From the NCBI RefSeq assembly GCF_000368925.1, contig NZ_KB849756.1, forward strand, positions 1,190,280 to 1,254,279: a stretch of 64,000 nucleotides of DNA, read 5' to 3'. Of the stretch, positions 36,476 to 46,632 are shown one piece after another (position 1 is the first letter of the stretch; the number at the start of each line of letters is the position of its first letter). Origin of the DNA: Acinetobacter bereziniae LMG 1003 = CIP 70.12. GTDB taxonomy: Bacteria; Pseudomonadota; Gammaproteobacteria; Pseudomonadales; Moraxellaceae. A program made the position numbers and the translations under genes. The notes under the pieces were generated by a model. It was not told the DNA's origin. It searched no databases and saw only the letters and a list, made by a program, of their open reading frames with translations.

Positions 36476-36512
36476 ACATAATATTCACAAAGGTTTTTAA
36501 CGCTTCAATGTT

Positions 36513-38111
36513 CTATTTTTTATAGCGAATACAATTACGTCCTTCTGCTTTGGCTAAGTATAAATATTCGTCAGCAGCTTTAAATACCTTATGAATATCT
36601 GTAGATATTTCAGGCCAGTGTGCAATACCAATTGACACAGTCACTGCGGGAATATCATCAATTGGACTTTTTTCCAACAGTTGGCGAATTCTTTCAGCAA
36701 TATTGATACTTAAATTTTGGCTATCTATCGGACTTAATATGACAAATTCCTCGCCACCAATTCGACAACAAATATCAATATTTCGTACACAGTCCTTGAT
36801 ATGCTGTGCCGTACGCTTTAACACCATATCCCCCTTTTCATGCCCATATTGATCATTGATTTTTTTAAAGTAATCAATATCTACAGCAATAATGGCAAAA
36901 GGAATATTGGATTTCATCAAGCGTTCAATATGCAGCTCCATCCCACGACGGTTATACAGCCCTGTCAAAGGATCAGTATTCACATAATGGTTGAGTGTGG
37001 AAATTCGTTTGCTAAAATTTGAAGAACTTTGCAACAAGGATCGTTTAAAATTCCTGACTTCATAATACAGCGCATCAACATCTTTAATTTGGTTGGCTGT
37101 TTCTGGATTGTTTAAATGGCTCGCCATCGTTGCCAAGCGGTTTAATGGCGCAGAAATATAATAGGAAATTTTCCAGATAATTAAAAAAATTAGAATATAA
37201 AAAACAAGCATATATGCAATAATTTTATAGATAAGGTTGGGTACTTTTTCTAATAGTTTATGCGTGGGTTGTTGCGAAACAATAATCCAATCGGTGTGTT
37301 TCACTTTTGCAAAACCCGCTAAATTATCAACCCCCTTACTATTGATCAATCTGATTTTTCCTATCGAATGTTTCTCCATATAATCCAGACCTGTATTGTC
37401 TGTTGCATATGTTCCTATTCGATGAACATCAGGATGAAAAATGATTTTATGCTGGCTATCGAGCACATACATATAGCTGTCTTTATAATTAAAACTAATC
37501 GTCAATAACTCATTGATAATATTTCTTTCTTTTAAATAAATCGCACCACCTACAAAACCTAGATAGTTCTTATGCCGATCAAAAATTGGTTGTGAAATAA
37601 ACACAATCAAATTCTTTTTGACTGAGTAATACGGACTTGTAATCACGGTCTTTTGGGTATCTAAAGATTCAGTAAAGCCCAATGTTCTATTGATTACATT
37701 TTTATTCAATGCAATTTTCGATGGTGAAAAATTCAGGATTCGACCATGTTTATCAGAAATAATCACACTATCAAAAAAGTTAGACTGAAATTTGAGGCGG
37801 TCTACTTCTGATTGTTTAAATTTTTCGTCATCAAATGATTGCCCCAATAACATGGCACTGTAATCAAGTTGTTTTAATACCGTCTGAATTTGAGAATCTG
37901 TTTTTTGCGCAATCTTCGTTGCATACTCCATATTCACAGACAAAGACGTATCTAATAATTCTTTTTTTTGAATAGAGTAGTTTACGAATAAAGATGCAAT
38001 AAAGAGGATAACAATACTGAAAACAGCCAAAAATAGAATAAGTTTCCTTAGGTTTAATTTTAAACAAAATATGAATTTTTTTAGTTTCATTGAGTCAATT
38101 GCAAACAGCAT
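36513..38111 (-). CDS. Diguanylate cyclase with extracytoplasmic Cache sensor
   Basis: 532 residues. A first membrane helix at ~25-45 and a second at ~292-315 frame a periplasmic double-Cache-type domain (SPYYSVKKNLIVFISQPIFD, DSQHKIIFHPDVHRIGTYAT). A HAMP-like stretch (SAPLNRLATMASHLN) and a GGDEF domain (~378-530) follow, with the intact active site GGEEFVIL and DPLTGLYNRRGME, so it should make cyclic-di-GMP. No EAL domain. Start uncertain: ATG 38111 or 38090, neither with a clear ribosome site. Stands alone. Confidence 0.93.
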   Translation of the reverse strand: MLFAIDSMKLKKFIFCLKLNLRKLILFLAVFSIVILFIASLFVNYSIQKKELLDTSLSVNMEYATKIAQKTDSQIQTVLKQLDYSAMLLGQSFDDEKFKQSEVDRLKFQSNFFDSVIISDKHGRILNFSPSKIALNKNVINRTLGFTESLDTQKTVITSPYYSVKKNLIVFISQPIFDRHKNYLGFVGGAIYLKERNIINELLTISFNYKDSYMYVLDSQHKIIFHPDVHRIGTYATDNTGLDYMEKHSIGKIRLINSKGVDNLAGFAKVKHTDWIIVSQQPTHKLLEKVPNLIYKIIAYMLVFYILIFLIIWKISYYISAPLNRLATMASHLNNPETANQIKDVDALYYEVRNFKRSLLQSSSNFSKRISTLNHYVNTDPLTGLYNRRGMELHIERLMKSNIPFAIIAVDIDYFKKINDQYGHEKGDMVLKRTAQHIKDCVRNIDICCRIGGEEFVILSPIDSQNLSINIAERIRQLLEKSPIDDIPAVTVSIGIAHWPEISTDIHKVFKAADEYLYLAKAEGRNCIRYKK

Positions 38112-38647
38112 TTGCTTGAATTTTATGCTCTTTTAATCATTATTACTACAATATTTTTATTATTATTAAACTTATTTCCAATCTCCTTCAAATAAGATGC
38201 GCATAATATTATCAACAAATTATAAGGGTCATTCCATATAATAACACTTAAAAATAATTATAACCCTCTGTAATATAAATAAGAAATTCAATTCACTTAC
38301 TCATTATACAATATACTCAGGGGATGTATTTTTTACCTTCTAGATTTAATGTAAAAATATATTATTCTTATTAACATGACTTTAATCATATATTAAGCTC
38401 TACTTCGCATATTCTTTATATCAACTAAATTAATAGATTTTACAACGACAGCAATTTGCCTAATTGTCTTGAATTGATGTCTGATCAAGAGTCATAACAT
38501 TACTATGTTTATCGAATAAAAAATATTTAATCAATCAGTGATTTGACCGACACGAATGTTTATCAATCAAAAGCAATCAACAAGTGACTGCCATGAATAT
38601 AGAGCATCCTTGGCAATCAAGTTGATTTTCATGGTGATTTAAGCTGC
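38112..38647. other. Long intergenic region without recognisable gene
   Basis: 536 very AT-rich bp between the start of the diguanylate cyclase gene and the end of a GNAT gene. Every frame is closed quickly. Promoter elements for the cyclase must lie near 38112-38300. No hairpin or repeat stands out. Confidence 0.6.
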
Positions 38648-39256
38648 TTAGATACTTTTGGAATTATTCGACTTGCCAAGCAAAAAATTTAAATGTTGTC
38701 GTACCGCAGCCCATTCACTTTTTAAAATACTATACACATATGTATCACGCAAAATATCATCTTTCACAATTTGATGGCTACGCAATATGCCATCGAGTTT
38801 TGCACCTAAACGTTCAATCGCGGCTCGACTTTTGAAGTTAAATGAGGATGTGCGAAACTCAACTGCAATACAATCCAAGTGATCAAAAGCATAACTTAGC
38901 AGTAACTGCTTACATGCTGTATTGATATGTGTTCGTTGCACAGATTGTCGATACCAAGTTGAACCAATTTCGACACGGCGATGGACCGCTTCGATATTCA
39001 TAAAACTGGTCATGCCTAAAACTTGAGCTGTTTGTTTTTCAATGACGGTATAAGGCAACATCTTGCCTTGAGTCTGTAAGTTCAATCGTCGATGAATCTC
39101 AGCCCCCATTTGCTCAGGCGTTGGGATATGTGTAAACCATAAGTTCCATAGTTCTCCGTCACATACAGCTTCTATCAGCGCTTCCATGTGTTGTATTTCA
39201 AGCGGTTTTAAAATGACATGATCATTTTCTAAAACCTGAGACGTTAGCCAAGTCAT
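38648..39256 (-). CDS. GNAT N-acetyltransferase, RimJ/RimL type
   Basis: 202 residues. VLENDHVILKPLEIQHMEAL is the RimJ/RimL-like start, with EIGSTWYRQSVQRTHINTAC as the acetyl-CoA loop region and VEFRTSSFNFKSRAAIERLG, the conserved end of motif B. Related enzymes acetylate protein N-termini or small amines; substrate unknown. It lies 34 bp after the PaiB-like gene on the same strand, probably in the same transcript. Confidence 0.88.
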   Translation of the reverse strand: MTWLTSQVLENDHVILKPLEIQHMEALIEAVCDGELWNLWFTHIPTPEQMGAEIHRRLNLQTQGKMLPYTVIEKQTAQVLGMTSFMNIEAVHRRVEIGSTWYRQSVQRTHINTACKQLLLSYAFDHLDCIAVEFRTSSFNFKSRAAIERLGAKLDGILRSHQIVKDDILRDTYVYSILKSEWAAVRQHLNFLLGKSNNSKSI

Positions 39257-39290
39257 TCAATTCTCCTTCTACCTACATAGAGATAAGTAT

Positions 39291-39929
39291 TTATTTATTT
39301 TTCTCTGCTGCAACCTGATACATTGCATCAGCAATTACACCATCCTCCGTTTGAGATAATGCATTGGCAACGCCAACAATATCTCGATGATCTTTGTTCT
39401 GACCGAGTTTTGCTTTGCCTTGCAGTCTCGTGATTTCTATTTCAATACCAACAATTTCCTGAAGCATCGGTTCTAAATAATCTTTGGGAGCATCAGACAT
39501 TTTCCACGGGGTAGGTTGAGTTGCTTCATGTGTCCGAGTTAAACGAGCAACTACACCTCGTACATAACGCTCGTCATCATGAATACGGATTTTGCCATGC
39601 GCATGTACAACCCTGTAGTTCCATGTTGGCACCTGTCGCTGGTGTTCATGTTTACTTGGATACCATTGAGGTGAAATATAGGCATCTCCAGCACGGAATA
39701 CCACCAACACCTCATCACCGTCATGAAGCTGCTGCCAGATAGGATTCTGTCTTGATACATGGGCATGGAGTGTACCCAACTCTGACTGTTCTAACTGTAG
39801 TTCAAAAGGTAAATGGTTAGCATCTAGACCCTGTGTGCTATGACTCAACAGTATTCCCAGCGGATATTCACACATCAGTTGATGCATCTCTTTCACTTCA
39901 GTGATTTCAAAATCTTTAGGGATATACAT
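39291..39929 (-). CDS. PaiB-like FMN-binding protein
   Basis: 212 residues of the FMN-binding split-barrel PaiB family. Landmarks: HLPFELQLEQSELGTLHAHV, DAYISPQWYPSKHEHQRQVP, TWNYRVVHAHGKI and QNKDHRDIVGVANAL. In Bacillus, PaiB with the acetyltransferase PaiA affects protease production and sporulation; in Gram-negatives the role is unclear. Here too it is paired with a GNAT gene. Divergent from a PdxR/MocR regulator with a 125-bp gap, a common arrangement that suggests control by it. Confidence 0.88.
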   Translation of the reverse strand: MYIPKDFEITEVKEMHQLMCEYPLGILLSHSTQGLDANHLPFELQLEQSELGTLHAHVSRQNPIWQQLHDGDEVLVVFRAGDAYISPQWYPSKHEHQRQVPTWNYRVVHAHGKIRIHDDERYVRGVVARLTRTHEATQPTPWKMSDAPKDYLEPMLQEIVGIEIEITRLQGKAKLGQNKDHRDIVGVANALSQTEDGVIADAMYQVAAEKNK

Positions 39930-40054
39930 GGTCGACTCCTCTCACTCTCAATCATTAAAACTGTCATTAAACATGAACTTTCTGTTGTAAATTTTCTGAT
40001 TTAATTGGATTATTCAAAAGTACCAGTTTGTATTTATTTAAGTAGTCCAGAATT

Positions 40055-41557
40055 ATGGCGAGAATGGCAAAAGTGGTTGAGCTTCCTTCAATTTCGAAGC
40101 TCAACAAACAGCAAGGCAAAGTGACTGCGCAACTGATACAGATCCTCAGAGAAGCTGTACAACAAGGAGATTTAAAGGCAGGTGATCCTTTGCCCTCGTC
40201 ACGTGAATTGGCGCTCAGCTTAAGTGTTTCCCGTGGAACGATAATTGAAGCATATGATCAATTACTGGCCGAAGGTGTTTTAGAGGCACATCCACGTAAG
40301 GGAACCTTTGTTGCACAGTCTTTAATCAACACGCCACATCAACAACATCAAAAAGACATTGTTACCAATACATTTAAATCAAATCTGACAGCAGCCGCAC
40401 AAGCCTATGCCGAGATATTAAAAGAATTTAAACCTTTGCCCCATTTACCCTTTGCGATATCTGTTCCTACCGGACGTACTCAACCCAATGATGTCTGGCG
40501 CAAATTTGGCAATCGCTATCGCGCTCAAGGAGAAGGCTTACCCTCAGGCTATGATGATCCTCAGGGCGTATGGTCATTGCGAGTTGCAATTGCAGCGTAT
40601 GTTCGTCGTTCTCGTTCAGTTCATTGCCAACCTGAACAGATTGTGATTACCAATGGCATACAACAAGCTTTATATATTTGCAGTCAAATTTTATTTGAAC
40701 CGAAGGATCAGGTATGGCTCGAAGATCCTGCTTATCGTGGAACGTCAGCCATTTTAGAAAATGCTATACAAAACATCCAAATTATTCGTGTTCCTGTTGA
40801 TGAGGAAGGATTGCAAGTCAATACAGCCATCAACCTTGCTCCTCATGCACGAGCAGCTTTCGTTACCCCTTCTCACCAATACCCGATGGGTATGCCAATG
40901 AGTTTATCTCGTCGTCATGCCTTATTGGCATGGGCATCACAACAACAAGCATGGATTATTGAAGATGATTATGACAGCGAACTACGTTATCACGGGCAAC
41001 CTTTTCCAGCCTTACAAGGTTTAGCACCTGAACGTGTCATCTATTTGGGTACTTTTAGTAAAGTGCTTTTCCCTTCACTTCGACTGGGTTATGCGATTTT
41101 ACCGCAAGCCTTAGTTGCACCTTTCTGTGGTTTAAGAGTGTTGATCGACCGTCACCCTGCTTCAGCAGATCAACATGTGCTCGCCAAGTTTATTGAGCAA
41201 GGGTATTTAGAACGACATATCCGTAAAATTCGCCAAGTTTATGCCGAAAATCGTCAACATTTGATGACGATAATTGCAAGACATATCCCTGAACATCTCG
41301 GTTATTTAGAGTCAGGAGATCAAGGCATGCATATGGTGCTTTGGCTCGCAGAACATATCAATGACCTTGCCATTGCCCAAGCAGCCGTAGACATGAAAAT
41401 TGCAGTGAAAGCTATTTCTCCAACTTTTTCAGCACAACGAAAACGTTCAGGTTTAATTCTTGGCTTAGGTGATTTTAATCTCAAGCAAATGGAAAGTGCG
41501 GTCATAATTTTAGCTGATCTTATTCAACAAGCTAATGTTAAATCAGCATCCATCTAG
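40055..41557 (+). CDS. PdxR/MocR-type regulator
   Basis: 500 residues. GntR helix-turn-helix at ~30-95 (PSSRELALSLSVSRGTIIEA), then an aminotransferase-like domain: ITNGIQQALYICSQILF, TPSHQYPMGMPMSLSRRHAL, IIEDDYDSELRYHGQPFPAL and GTFSKVLFPSLRLGYAILP with the PLP lysine. Similar to PdxR, which controls PLP synthesis genes, and to other MocR regulators that control a divergent PaiB/GNAT pair. ATG 40055; a second Met follows at codon 4. It probably binds the AT-rich gap next to a GTACC-like box near 40020. Confidence 0.9.
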   Translation: MARMAKVVELPSISKLNKQQGKVTAQLIQILREAVQQGDLKAGDPLPSSRELALSLSVSRGTIIEAYDQLLAEGVLEAHPRKGTFVAQSLINTPHQQHQKDIVTNTFKSNLTAAAQAYAEILKEFKPLPHLPFAISVPTGRTQPNDVWRKFGNRYRAQGEGLPSGYDDPQGVWSLRVAIAAYVRRSRSVHCQPEQIVITNGIQQALYICSQILFEPKDQVWLEDPAYRGTSAILENAIQNIQIIRVPVDEEGLQVNTAINLAPHARAAFVTPSHQYPMGMPMSLSRRHALLAWASQQQAWIIEDDYDSELRYHGQPFPALQGLAPERVIYLGTFSKVLFPSLRLGYAILPQALVAPFCGLRVLIDRHPASADQHVLAKFIEQGYLERHIRKIRQVYAENRQHLMTIIARHIPEHLGYLESGDQGMHMVLWLAEHINDLAIAQAAVDMKIAVKAISPTFSAQRKRSGLILGLGDFNLKQMESAVIILADLIQQANVKSASI

Positions 41558-41681
41558 TCAATCAGTTAAAAACATGTATCGCAAAATCGAATTTCTGTTG
41601 ATCAATATGAATCTGCGCATATCGATCTATACAGACCAGTTTAGATCTAAACCCAACTGCACAGAGTCAATTCTTTACAGT

Positions 41682-42068
41682 TTAGTGCTGTTCTTCTTGA
41701 TATTCCTGAATAGCTTCTTTGGCTATACGAAAACTGTCTACCGCAGCAGGTACACCACAGTAAATTGCAACTTGTAACAGCACCTCACGAATTTTGTCTT
41801 TTGGTACACCATTTCGTAATGCGCCTTTAACATGTAATTTTAGCTCATGTGGACGATTTAATGCAGAAATCATGGCAAGATTAATCAGACTACGCTCAGG
41901 TTTGCTCAGTTCTTCACGTCCCCACACTGCGCCCCAACAATACTCAGTGACCAACTCCTGTAAGGGTAAATTAAAATCATCCGCATTGTTGATCGATTGA
42001 TTGACATAATCTTCACCCAGTACTTGTTTACGAATCACAAGACCTTTTTCAAATTTTTCATTACTCAT
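41682..42068 (-). CDS. Carboxymuconolactone decarboxylase-like (AhpD fold) protein
   Basis: 128 residues. CMD family with the helices LVTEYCWGAVWGREELSKPE, RSLINLAMISALNRPHELKL and GVPKDKIREVLLQVAIYCGV. The AhpD-type CxxC is absent (EYCWG has one Cys), so it is closer to gamma-carboxymuconolactone decarboxylases, though function is not fixed by similarity. It overlaps the upstream semialdehyde dehydrogenase gene by 4 bp (ATGA), a coupled pair in the catabolic regulon. Confidence 0.85.
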   Translation of the reverse strand: MSNEKFEKGLVIRKQVLGEDYVNQSINNADDFNLPLQELVTEYCWGAVWGREELSKPERSLINLAMISALNRPHELKLHVKGALRNGVPKDKIREVLLQVAIYCGVPAAVDSFRIAKEAIQEYQEEQH

Positions 42069-43522
42069 CTGTTTAATCCTCCAAATAAGGTATATTTAAT
42101 TTCAAGGTAATCTTCAATGCCATACTTTGAACCTTCACGCCCTAAACCTGATTGTTTGATTCCGCCAAATGGTGCAACCTCATTAGAAATCAATCCTTTA
42201 TTGATACCTACCATGCCGTATTCCAATTGTTCACTCATACGCCAAGCACGTCCAAGGTCTTTGGTATAACAGTAGGCTGCTAAACCAAACTCTGTTGCAT
42301 TGGCCATCTCTAACACCTGTTGCTCGGTTTCAAACTTAAATACAGCGGCAAGCGGACCAAAAGTTTCCTGAGTTGCCACATCCATGTCTGCGGTCACATC
42401 TGCAATAATGGTTGGCTGATAAAATAACTCTCCTGCGCTGTGACGTTGCCCCCCTGTCACCAAACGAGCAGCTTTGGATAAGGCATCTTGTACATGGGCT
42501 TCAACTTTCTTCACAGCATTCAGATTAATCAGTGGACCAATTTCACTACCAACATCCAAACCATTGCCAATTTTAAAAGCACTGACTTTTTCACTTAATG
42601 CGTTGATGAATTTATCGTAGATGCCTGCTTGAACCAAAAAGCGATTTACACAAACACAGGTCTGCCCTGCATTTCGATATTTTGCAATCAATGCGCCTTC
42701 AATGGCGTCATCCAAATCTGCGTCATCAAAAACAATGAATGGTGCATTACCACCCAATTCCAAAGAGACTTTTTTTAAGGTTTGTGCAGAACGTTGATAA
42801 AGCATTTTTCCCACAGGTGTAGATCCTGTAAATGTAAACTTTCGCACCACATCACTTTCAAAAATAGCATCTCCAATCGTGACTGCATCCCCTGTAATCA
42901 CACTGAAAATTTCGGCAGGAATCCCAGCTTGCACAGCTAAATCAACCAACGCTAAAGCTGTAAATGGTGTTTCAGGTGCAGGTTTAACAATACAAGGGCA
43001 ACCTGCCGCCAATGCAGGCGCTACTTTTCGTGTAATCATCGCTGCCGGGAAATTCCACGGCGTAATCGCTGCAACGACTCCGATCGCTTGTTTTTGTACC
43101 ATAATACGTGCATCTGGATATGGGCTTGGCACGATATCCCCATATACACGCTTTGCTTCTTCAGCAAACCACTCCACAAAACTGGCAGCATACAAAATCT
43201 CTCCTCTCGCCTCTGCCAATGGTTTGCCCTGTTCACTGGTGAGAATAAAAGCAAGTTCATCTGCCTGCTCAACCATCAATTCAAACCAACGTTTTAAAAT
43301 GATTGAACGATCTTTTGCTGTTTTATTTTTCCAAGCTGACCAAGCATTTGCAGCAGCTTGAATTGCTCGTTCTGCTTCGGTTTTCCCCATATTGGGTACT
43401 GTCCCAATAAGCGCTTGAGTTGCAGGATTATAAATATCTGTTCTTTGAAGGTTGTCAGCATCGCACCATTGCCCAGCGATGAAGGCTTGTTGGTGAAAGA
43501 GAGACATGTCTTTGAGTTGCAT
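42065..43522 (-). CDS. NAD(P)-dependent succinate-semialdehyde dehydrogenase-type enzyme
   Basis: 485 residues from ATG 43522, which has AGG 8 bp upstream; ATG 43531 is possible, and a TTG at 43546 is rejected. GabD-like aldehyde dehydrogenase: ITPWNFPAAMITRKVAPALA (cofactor loop), FTGSTPVGKML, LELGGNAPFIVFDDADLDDA with the general-base Glu, GQTCVCVNRFLV with the catalytic Cys and EVAPFGGIKQSGLGREGSKY. Converts succinic semialdehyde to succinate, feeding the TCA cycle. A near copy of the gntR palindrome lies at 43601, so it belongs to the regulon at 46633-51473. Confidence 0.9.
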   Translation of the reverse strand: MQLKDMSLFHQQAFIAGQWCDADNLQRTDIYNPATQALIGTVPNMGKTEAERAIQAAANAWSAWKNKTAKDRSIILKRWFELMVEQADELAFILTSEQGKPLAEARGEILYAASFVEWFAEEAKRVYGDIVPSPYPDARIMVQKQAIGVVAAITPWNFPAAMITRKVAPALAAGCPCIVKPAPETPFTALALVDLAVQAGIPAEIFSVITGDAVTIGDAIFESDVVRKFTFTGSTPVGKMLYQRSAQTLKKVSLELGGNAPFIVFDDADLDDAIEGALIAKYRNAGQTCVCVNRFLVQAGIYDKFINALSEKVSAFKIGNGLDVGSEIGPLINLNAVKKVEAHVQDALSKAARLVTGGQRHSAGELFYQPTIIADVTADMDVATQETFGPLAAVFKFETEQQVLEMANATEFGLAAYCYTKDLGRAWRMSEQLEYGMVGINKGLISNEVAPFGGIKQSGLGREGSKYGIEDYLEIKYTLFGGLNR

Positions 43523-43600
43523 ATGGATCATCCTGTTTAGATGCAAACATCCGTATGTGCTTATAACGCTATGGTTTGTATAAGCAGATACTTAGTCTTG

Positions 43601-43618
43601 TATTATGGCATACCAAGA
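43601..43618. promoter_or_regulatory. Imperfect copy of the GntR operator
   Basis: TATTATGGCATACCAAGA matches 15 of the first 18 bases of the perfect palindrome at 51506-51525; the TATTATGG and ATACCA half-sites are kept. It lies ~80 bp upstream of the semialdehyde dehydrogenase start. Confidence 0.65.
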
Positions 43619-43664
43619 AAATGATGAAAAAAATTTTCGGTTGCCCGAATGTTATGATTCAACG

Positions 43665-44837
43665 TTAAAAATAATAGAATAAAGTCAAATTCAATAGCTT
43701 ATTCCACTTATTATCATCCCCCAATGCCAATGATGCTGCATTGCCACCGATAAAAGGATCATTTTTACTCATGATATATTCAGCAAGCAAAGAAAGCTTT
43801 TTATGATCAATGGAGACACCCAAGATATTTCGAATGGAATCCTTTGCTTCAGCCTGATCTTTGTTATATCGGCTATGCATGAGATAAGGGGTAATATTGC
43901 CAATTTTTCCGACATCTTTAAATGCATACCCCAGATCAGCCGTGTAATAACTGGCTTTGTTGGCGACGGCATATTCAGTGTCATAAGACCCCATGAGCGA
44001 AGTGTCAGGTTGAATTAAATCTTTATTGTTGACATCATTTTTGCCTCCAGTCAAAGTCAACCCAAGCAGCCCATAATTTACTTTGGTAAATACTGACCAA
44101 GCATTACGTCGTCCAGTCTGGTTGGTTTTCTTATTGTCTATTTGCGAGATCCAGTAAGACGCACCAAGCTGCGTATCTAAACCATCGATACCCAAAGGAA
44201 TATCTTGACTCACCCGCCCCACCCACATGTTTTTCTCTTGTAAGTTGGTTTGTGTCACATCATCGGAACGTACATAATTGGCTGTGTAACGACCTGAATC
44301 TGGCGTATAGGTCCCTGAATAATGACCACCATCAATCGCAAAATAACCAAAATCAAATTTGGTCGCTGACGATAATTCAGCATGATAGTTCACACCAACA
44401 TTATGCACATCTTCCAAACCCGCAGTAGTATTAATACTACCATACAAGCTATTACCCCAGAAACGTCCGGGTCCAAATGGAATGGCTTGCATACCCACCA
44501 CAAGTTGATCTGTTTTATTCAAACGATAACCTGCATAAGCATCAATCATGCTGGAAAAATCACAAAACCGCTCATATTGATAACAACGATATTCTGCGTG
44601 TCCAAACAGATTTCCACGTTCATAATCCAATTTAAGTTGTGCTGCATCGAAACGGATTTTCTGATCATCAGCATTCTCACCATAATCTTTGACTTGGTAA
44701 TTGCCCCGTACATAACCAGATACAGTGAGCTGACCTGTTTCACTATTGGATTCACCAAAACTGATTCCAGCATAACTTGGTGAAATATATTCAACCAAAA
44801 TTAAAGCGATAACCCATTGTAAATTATTATTTTTCAT
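43665..44837 (-). CDS. Outer-membrane porin, probably substrate-specific
   Basis: 390 residues from ATG 44837, with AAGGAA 9 bp upstream; a GTG at 44855 is rejected. A signal peptide (MKNNNLQWVIALILV to PSYA) is followed by alternating beta strands and the C-terminal LLNLTLFYYF with terminal Phe, the Bam signal. Strands such as LTVSGYVRGNYQVKDYG and MIDAYAGYRLNKTDQLVVGM fit a beta-barrel. 14 bp after the NCS1 permease, so it likely brings the same substrate across the outer membrane. Confidence 0.82.
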   Translation of the reverse strand: MKNNNLQWVIALILVEYISPSYAGISFGESNSETGQLTVSGYVRGNYQVKDYGENADDQKIRFDAAQLKLDYERGNLFGHAEYRCYQYERFCDFSSMIDAYAGYRLNKTDQLVVGMQAIPFGPGRFWGNSLYGSINTTAGLEDVHNVGVNYHAELSSATKFDFGYFAIDGGHYSGTYTPDSGRYTANYVRSDDVTQTNLQEKNMWVGRVSQDIPLGIDGLDTQLGASYWISQIDNKKTNQTGRRNAWSVFTKVNYGLLGLTLTGGKNDVNNKDLIQPDTSLMGSYDTEYAVANKASYYTADLGYAFKDVGKIGNITPYLMHSRYNKDQAEAKDSIRNILGVSIDHKKLSLLAEYIMSKNDPFIGGNAASLALGDDNKWNKLLNLTLFYYF

Positions 44838-44869
44838 CGTGAAGATTCCTTTCACATCACATTTTAATG

Positions 44870-46264
44870 TTAAACTTTGATATCCAAAGCTGAGTCTGCG
44901 TATTTAATCTTGCTGAAATTAAACAGGTAATACACGATAAAACTCACCACCAATCCAATCACCCAAGAAACATCAACATCAGGGATCACATTGGCAAATG
45001 GTCCTGTAAAAAAGGCATTGGTCAAGAAAGGAATCTGAATCATAATCCCGATAAAATAGGCGATCAGCGCTTTGGCATTAAACTTGCCGTAAATACCACC
45101 ATCTTGGGCAAAAATAGACTGAATATCATAAGATTTCTTGTTGACCACATAGAAATCCAAAAGGTTGATCGACACCCAAGGTACTAAGATAAACAACAAG
45201 GCAAAAATCACATTCAGGAAGAAACTGATAAAGTTGCTCGAAGCCCATAATGCAGTGAAAGTTGCCAGAATCAGTACCACAACTGACAGCACAATTCGAA
45301 TATTCTTACTCGGTATCCATTGTCCTGCAAAGGTTTGAATCGAAGTAATGCATGACAACACTGCACCATATAGATTCATGGCATTGTGACCGATAATATT
45401 ACAAAGAAATAAAATCATCAGAATGTAGCCAAATATGCCTGTGCCTGATTTAACTGCTTCCATCGCATCTGTTGTGGAACCAATACTGACCGCTACAGTT
45501 CCAAAAGCCATAGCAAAAATTGTACCGAGAGATGCACCCAAATAGGTGTAAATAAAGGGTTTATAAATGCCAATACTTTTAGGTAAATATCTTGAATAAT
45601 CTGAGGTATATGGAGAAAAACTAATTTGCCAAACCGCACATAAACCAAACATGGCAAACCAGCCTTTCAGGTTGAATGTTCCTTTTGCCAAAACCTCAGC
45701 ATTGATATGCGGCAGCATAATGATTAGACCAATCAACAGCGAACCACCCATAAACCAAGTCCCAATCTTATTGAACTTATGAATCAGGTGATAACCGATG
45801 ATCCCAATGGTCGTTGCGGCAATTGCTCCGATCACGGTTGCTGTAGGTACAGGAATTGCAGGCACAACCGTGTGCAAAGTTTTACCCGATAAAATAATAT
45901 TGGAAATAAAGAATCCAAGGTAAATCAGGGTCGTAAATAACACCACCAACAAAGCCCCATAGCGCCCAAACTGCGCACGGCTTTGAATCATTTGTGGAAT
46001 ACCCACTTGCGGTCCTTGTGCCGAGGTTAGTGCTAAAATCGCTGCACCAAAGAAATGTCCTGCACAAATTGCCACCAAAGCACTGATTAAGCTTAGCTTA
46101 AAAGTGAGCATCGACATTGCACCTGTAATCACAGCCAAAGGCGCAATATTGGTACAAAACCATAAAGTAAAAAGATCCCGAACCTTGCCATTGCGTTCAG
46201 AGGGATCTACATAATCAATCGAATGGCTTTCTATCGCAAAAGCATTTTTTTCATTTTGACTCAT
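44870..46264 (-). CDS. NCS1-family permease (purine/cytosine permease-like)
   Basis: 464 residues with 12 membrane segments. The start VDPSERNGKVRDLFTLWF and the segments TLWFCTNIAPLAVITGAMSM, GPQVGIPQMIQSRAQFGRYG (the conserved amphipathic SRAQFG region of NCS1) and WQISFSPYTSDYSRYLP identify the family. NCS1 carriers import nucleobases, hydantoins, thiamine, pyridoxine or other N-heterocycles with H+ or Na+. That matches the N-heterocycle catabolism suggested for the neighbouring genes. ATG 46264 has AAGGAT just upstream. First gene of a two-gene unit with the porin. Confidence 0.92.
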   Translation of the reverse strand: MSQNEKNAFAIESHSIDYVDPSERNGKVRDLFTLWFCTNIAPLAVITGAMSMLTFKLSLISALVAICAGHFFGAAILALTSAQGPQVGIPQMIQSRAQFGRYGALLVVLFTTLIYLGFFISNIILSGKTLHTVVPAIPVPTATVIGAIAATTIGIIGYHLIHKFNKIGTWFMGGSLLIGLIIMLPHINAEVLAKGTFNLKGWFAMFGLCAVWQISFSPYTSDYSRYLPKSIGIYKPFIYTYLGASLGTIFAMAFGTVAVSIGSTTDAMEAVKSGTGIFGYILMILFLCNIIGHNAMNLYGAVLSCITSIQTFAGQWIPSKNIRIVLSVVVLILATFTALWASSNFISFFLNVIFALLFILVPWVSINLLDFYVVNKKSYDIQSIFAQDGGIYGKFNAKALIAYFIGIMIQIPFLTNAFFTGPFANVIPDVDVSWVIGLVVSFIVYYLFNFSKIKYADSALDIKV

Positions 46265-46632
46265 ATCCTTAATCTCTCTTTGAGGAATTCATTTTCCTCA
46301 ATCTGAATTTATTTGTGAGCGTAAATGTAGATTTCACAACCTACTTTGTCAGCATCCTATTCAAATGACCTGACCACGATATTGACGATAAGGCTGACTA
46401 ATACGCTGTCGTTTGCGTGAATTCAGCCTAAAAAAGATAAAAGACACCCCATGTGAGACTTTTTTCAAAGCTCAACAATATTTATCCTTTTCAATTACAG
46501 TAAAAATTTATAGAACTTTAGTGTTCTGCATATATTTTCATCCTTGAAGTTAAATTCCTTGAATTAAAGTTTGATCATTTACCACATGACCATCATCTAT
46601 TTCATGATCATCATTTATCTCATGACTATTAT
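46265..46632. other. Promoter region of the permease-porin unit
   Basis: 368 bp between the ALDH gene end and the permease start. No open frame. The left half near 46400-46560 is AT-rich and should hold the permease promoter; no copy of the GntR palindrome was found by eye. The end next to the ALDH gene is occupied by an 18-bp repeat (46585-46647). Confidence 0.6.

Noticed and set aside
42879..43361. 160-codon plus-strand frame opposite the semialdehyde dehydrogenase gene.
   Set aside because: It mirrors the codon structure of a clearly conserved gene on the other strand and has no family features.
44382..44783. 133-codon plus-strand frame opposite the porin gene.
   Set aside because: Shadow of a conserved beta-barrel gene; no ribosome site and atypical composition.
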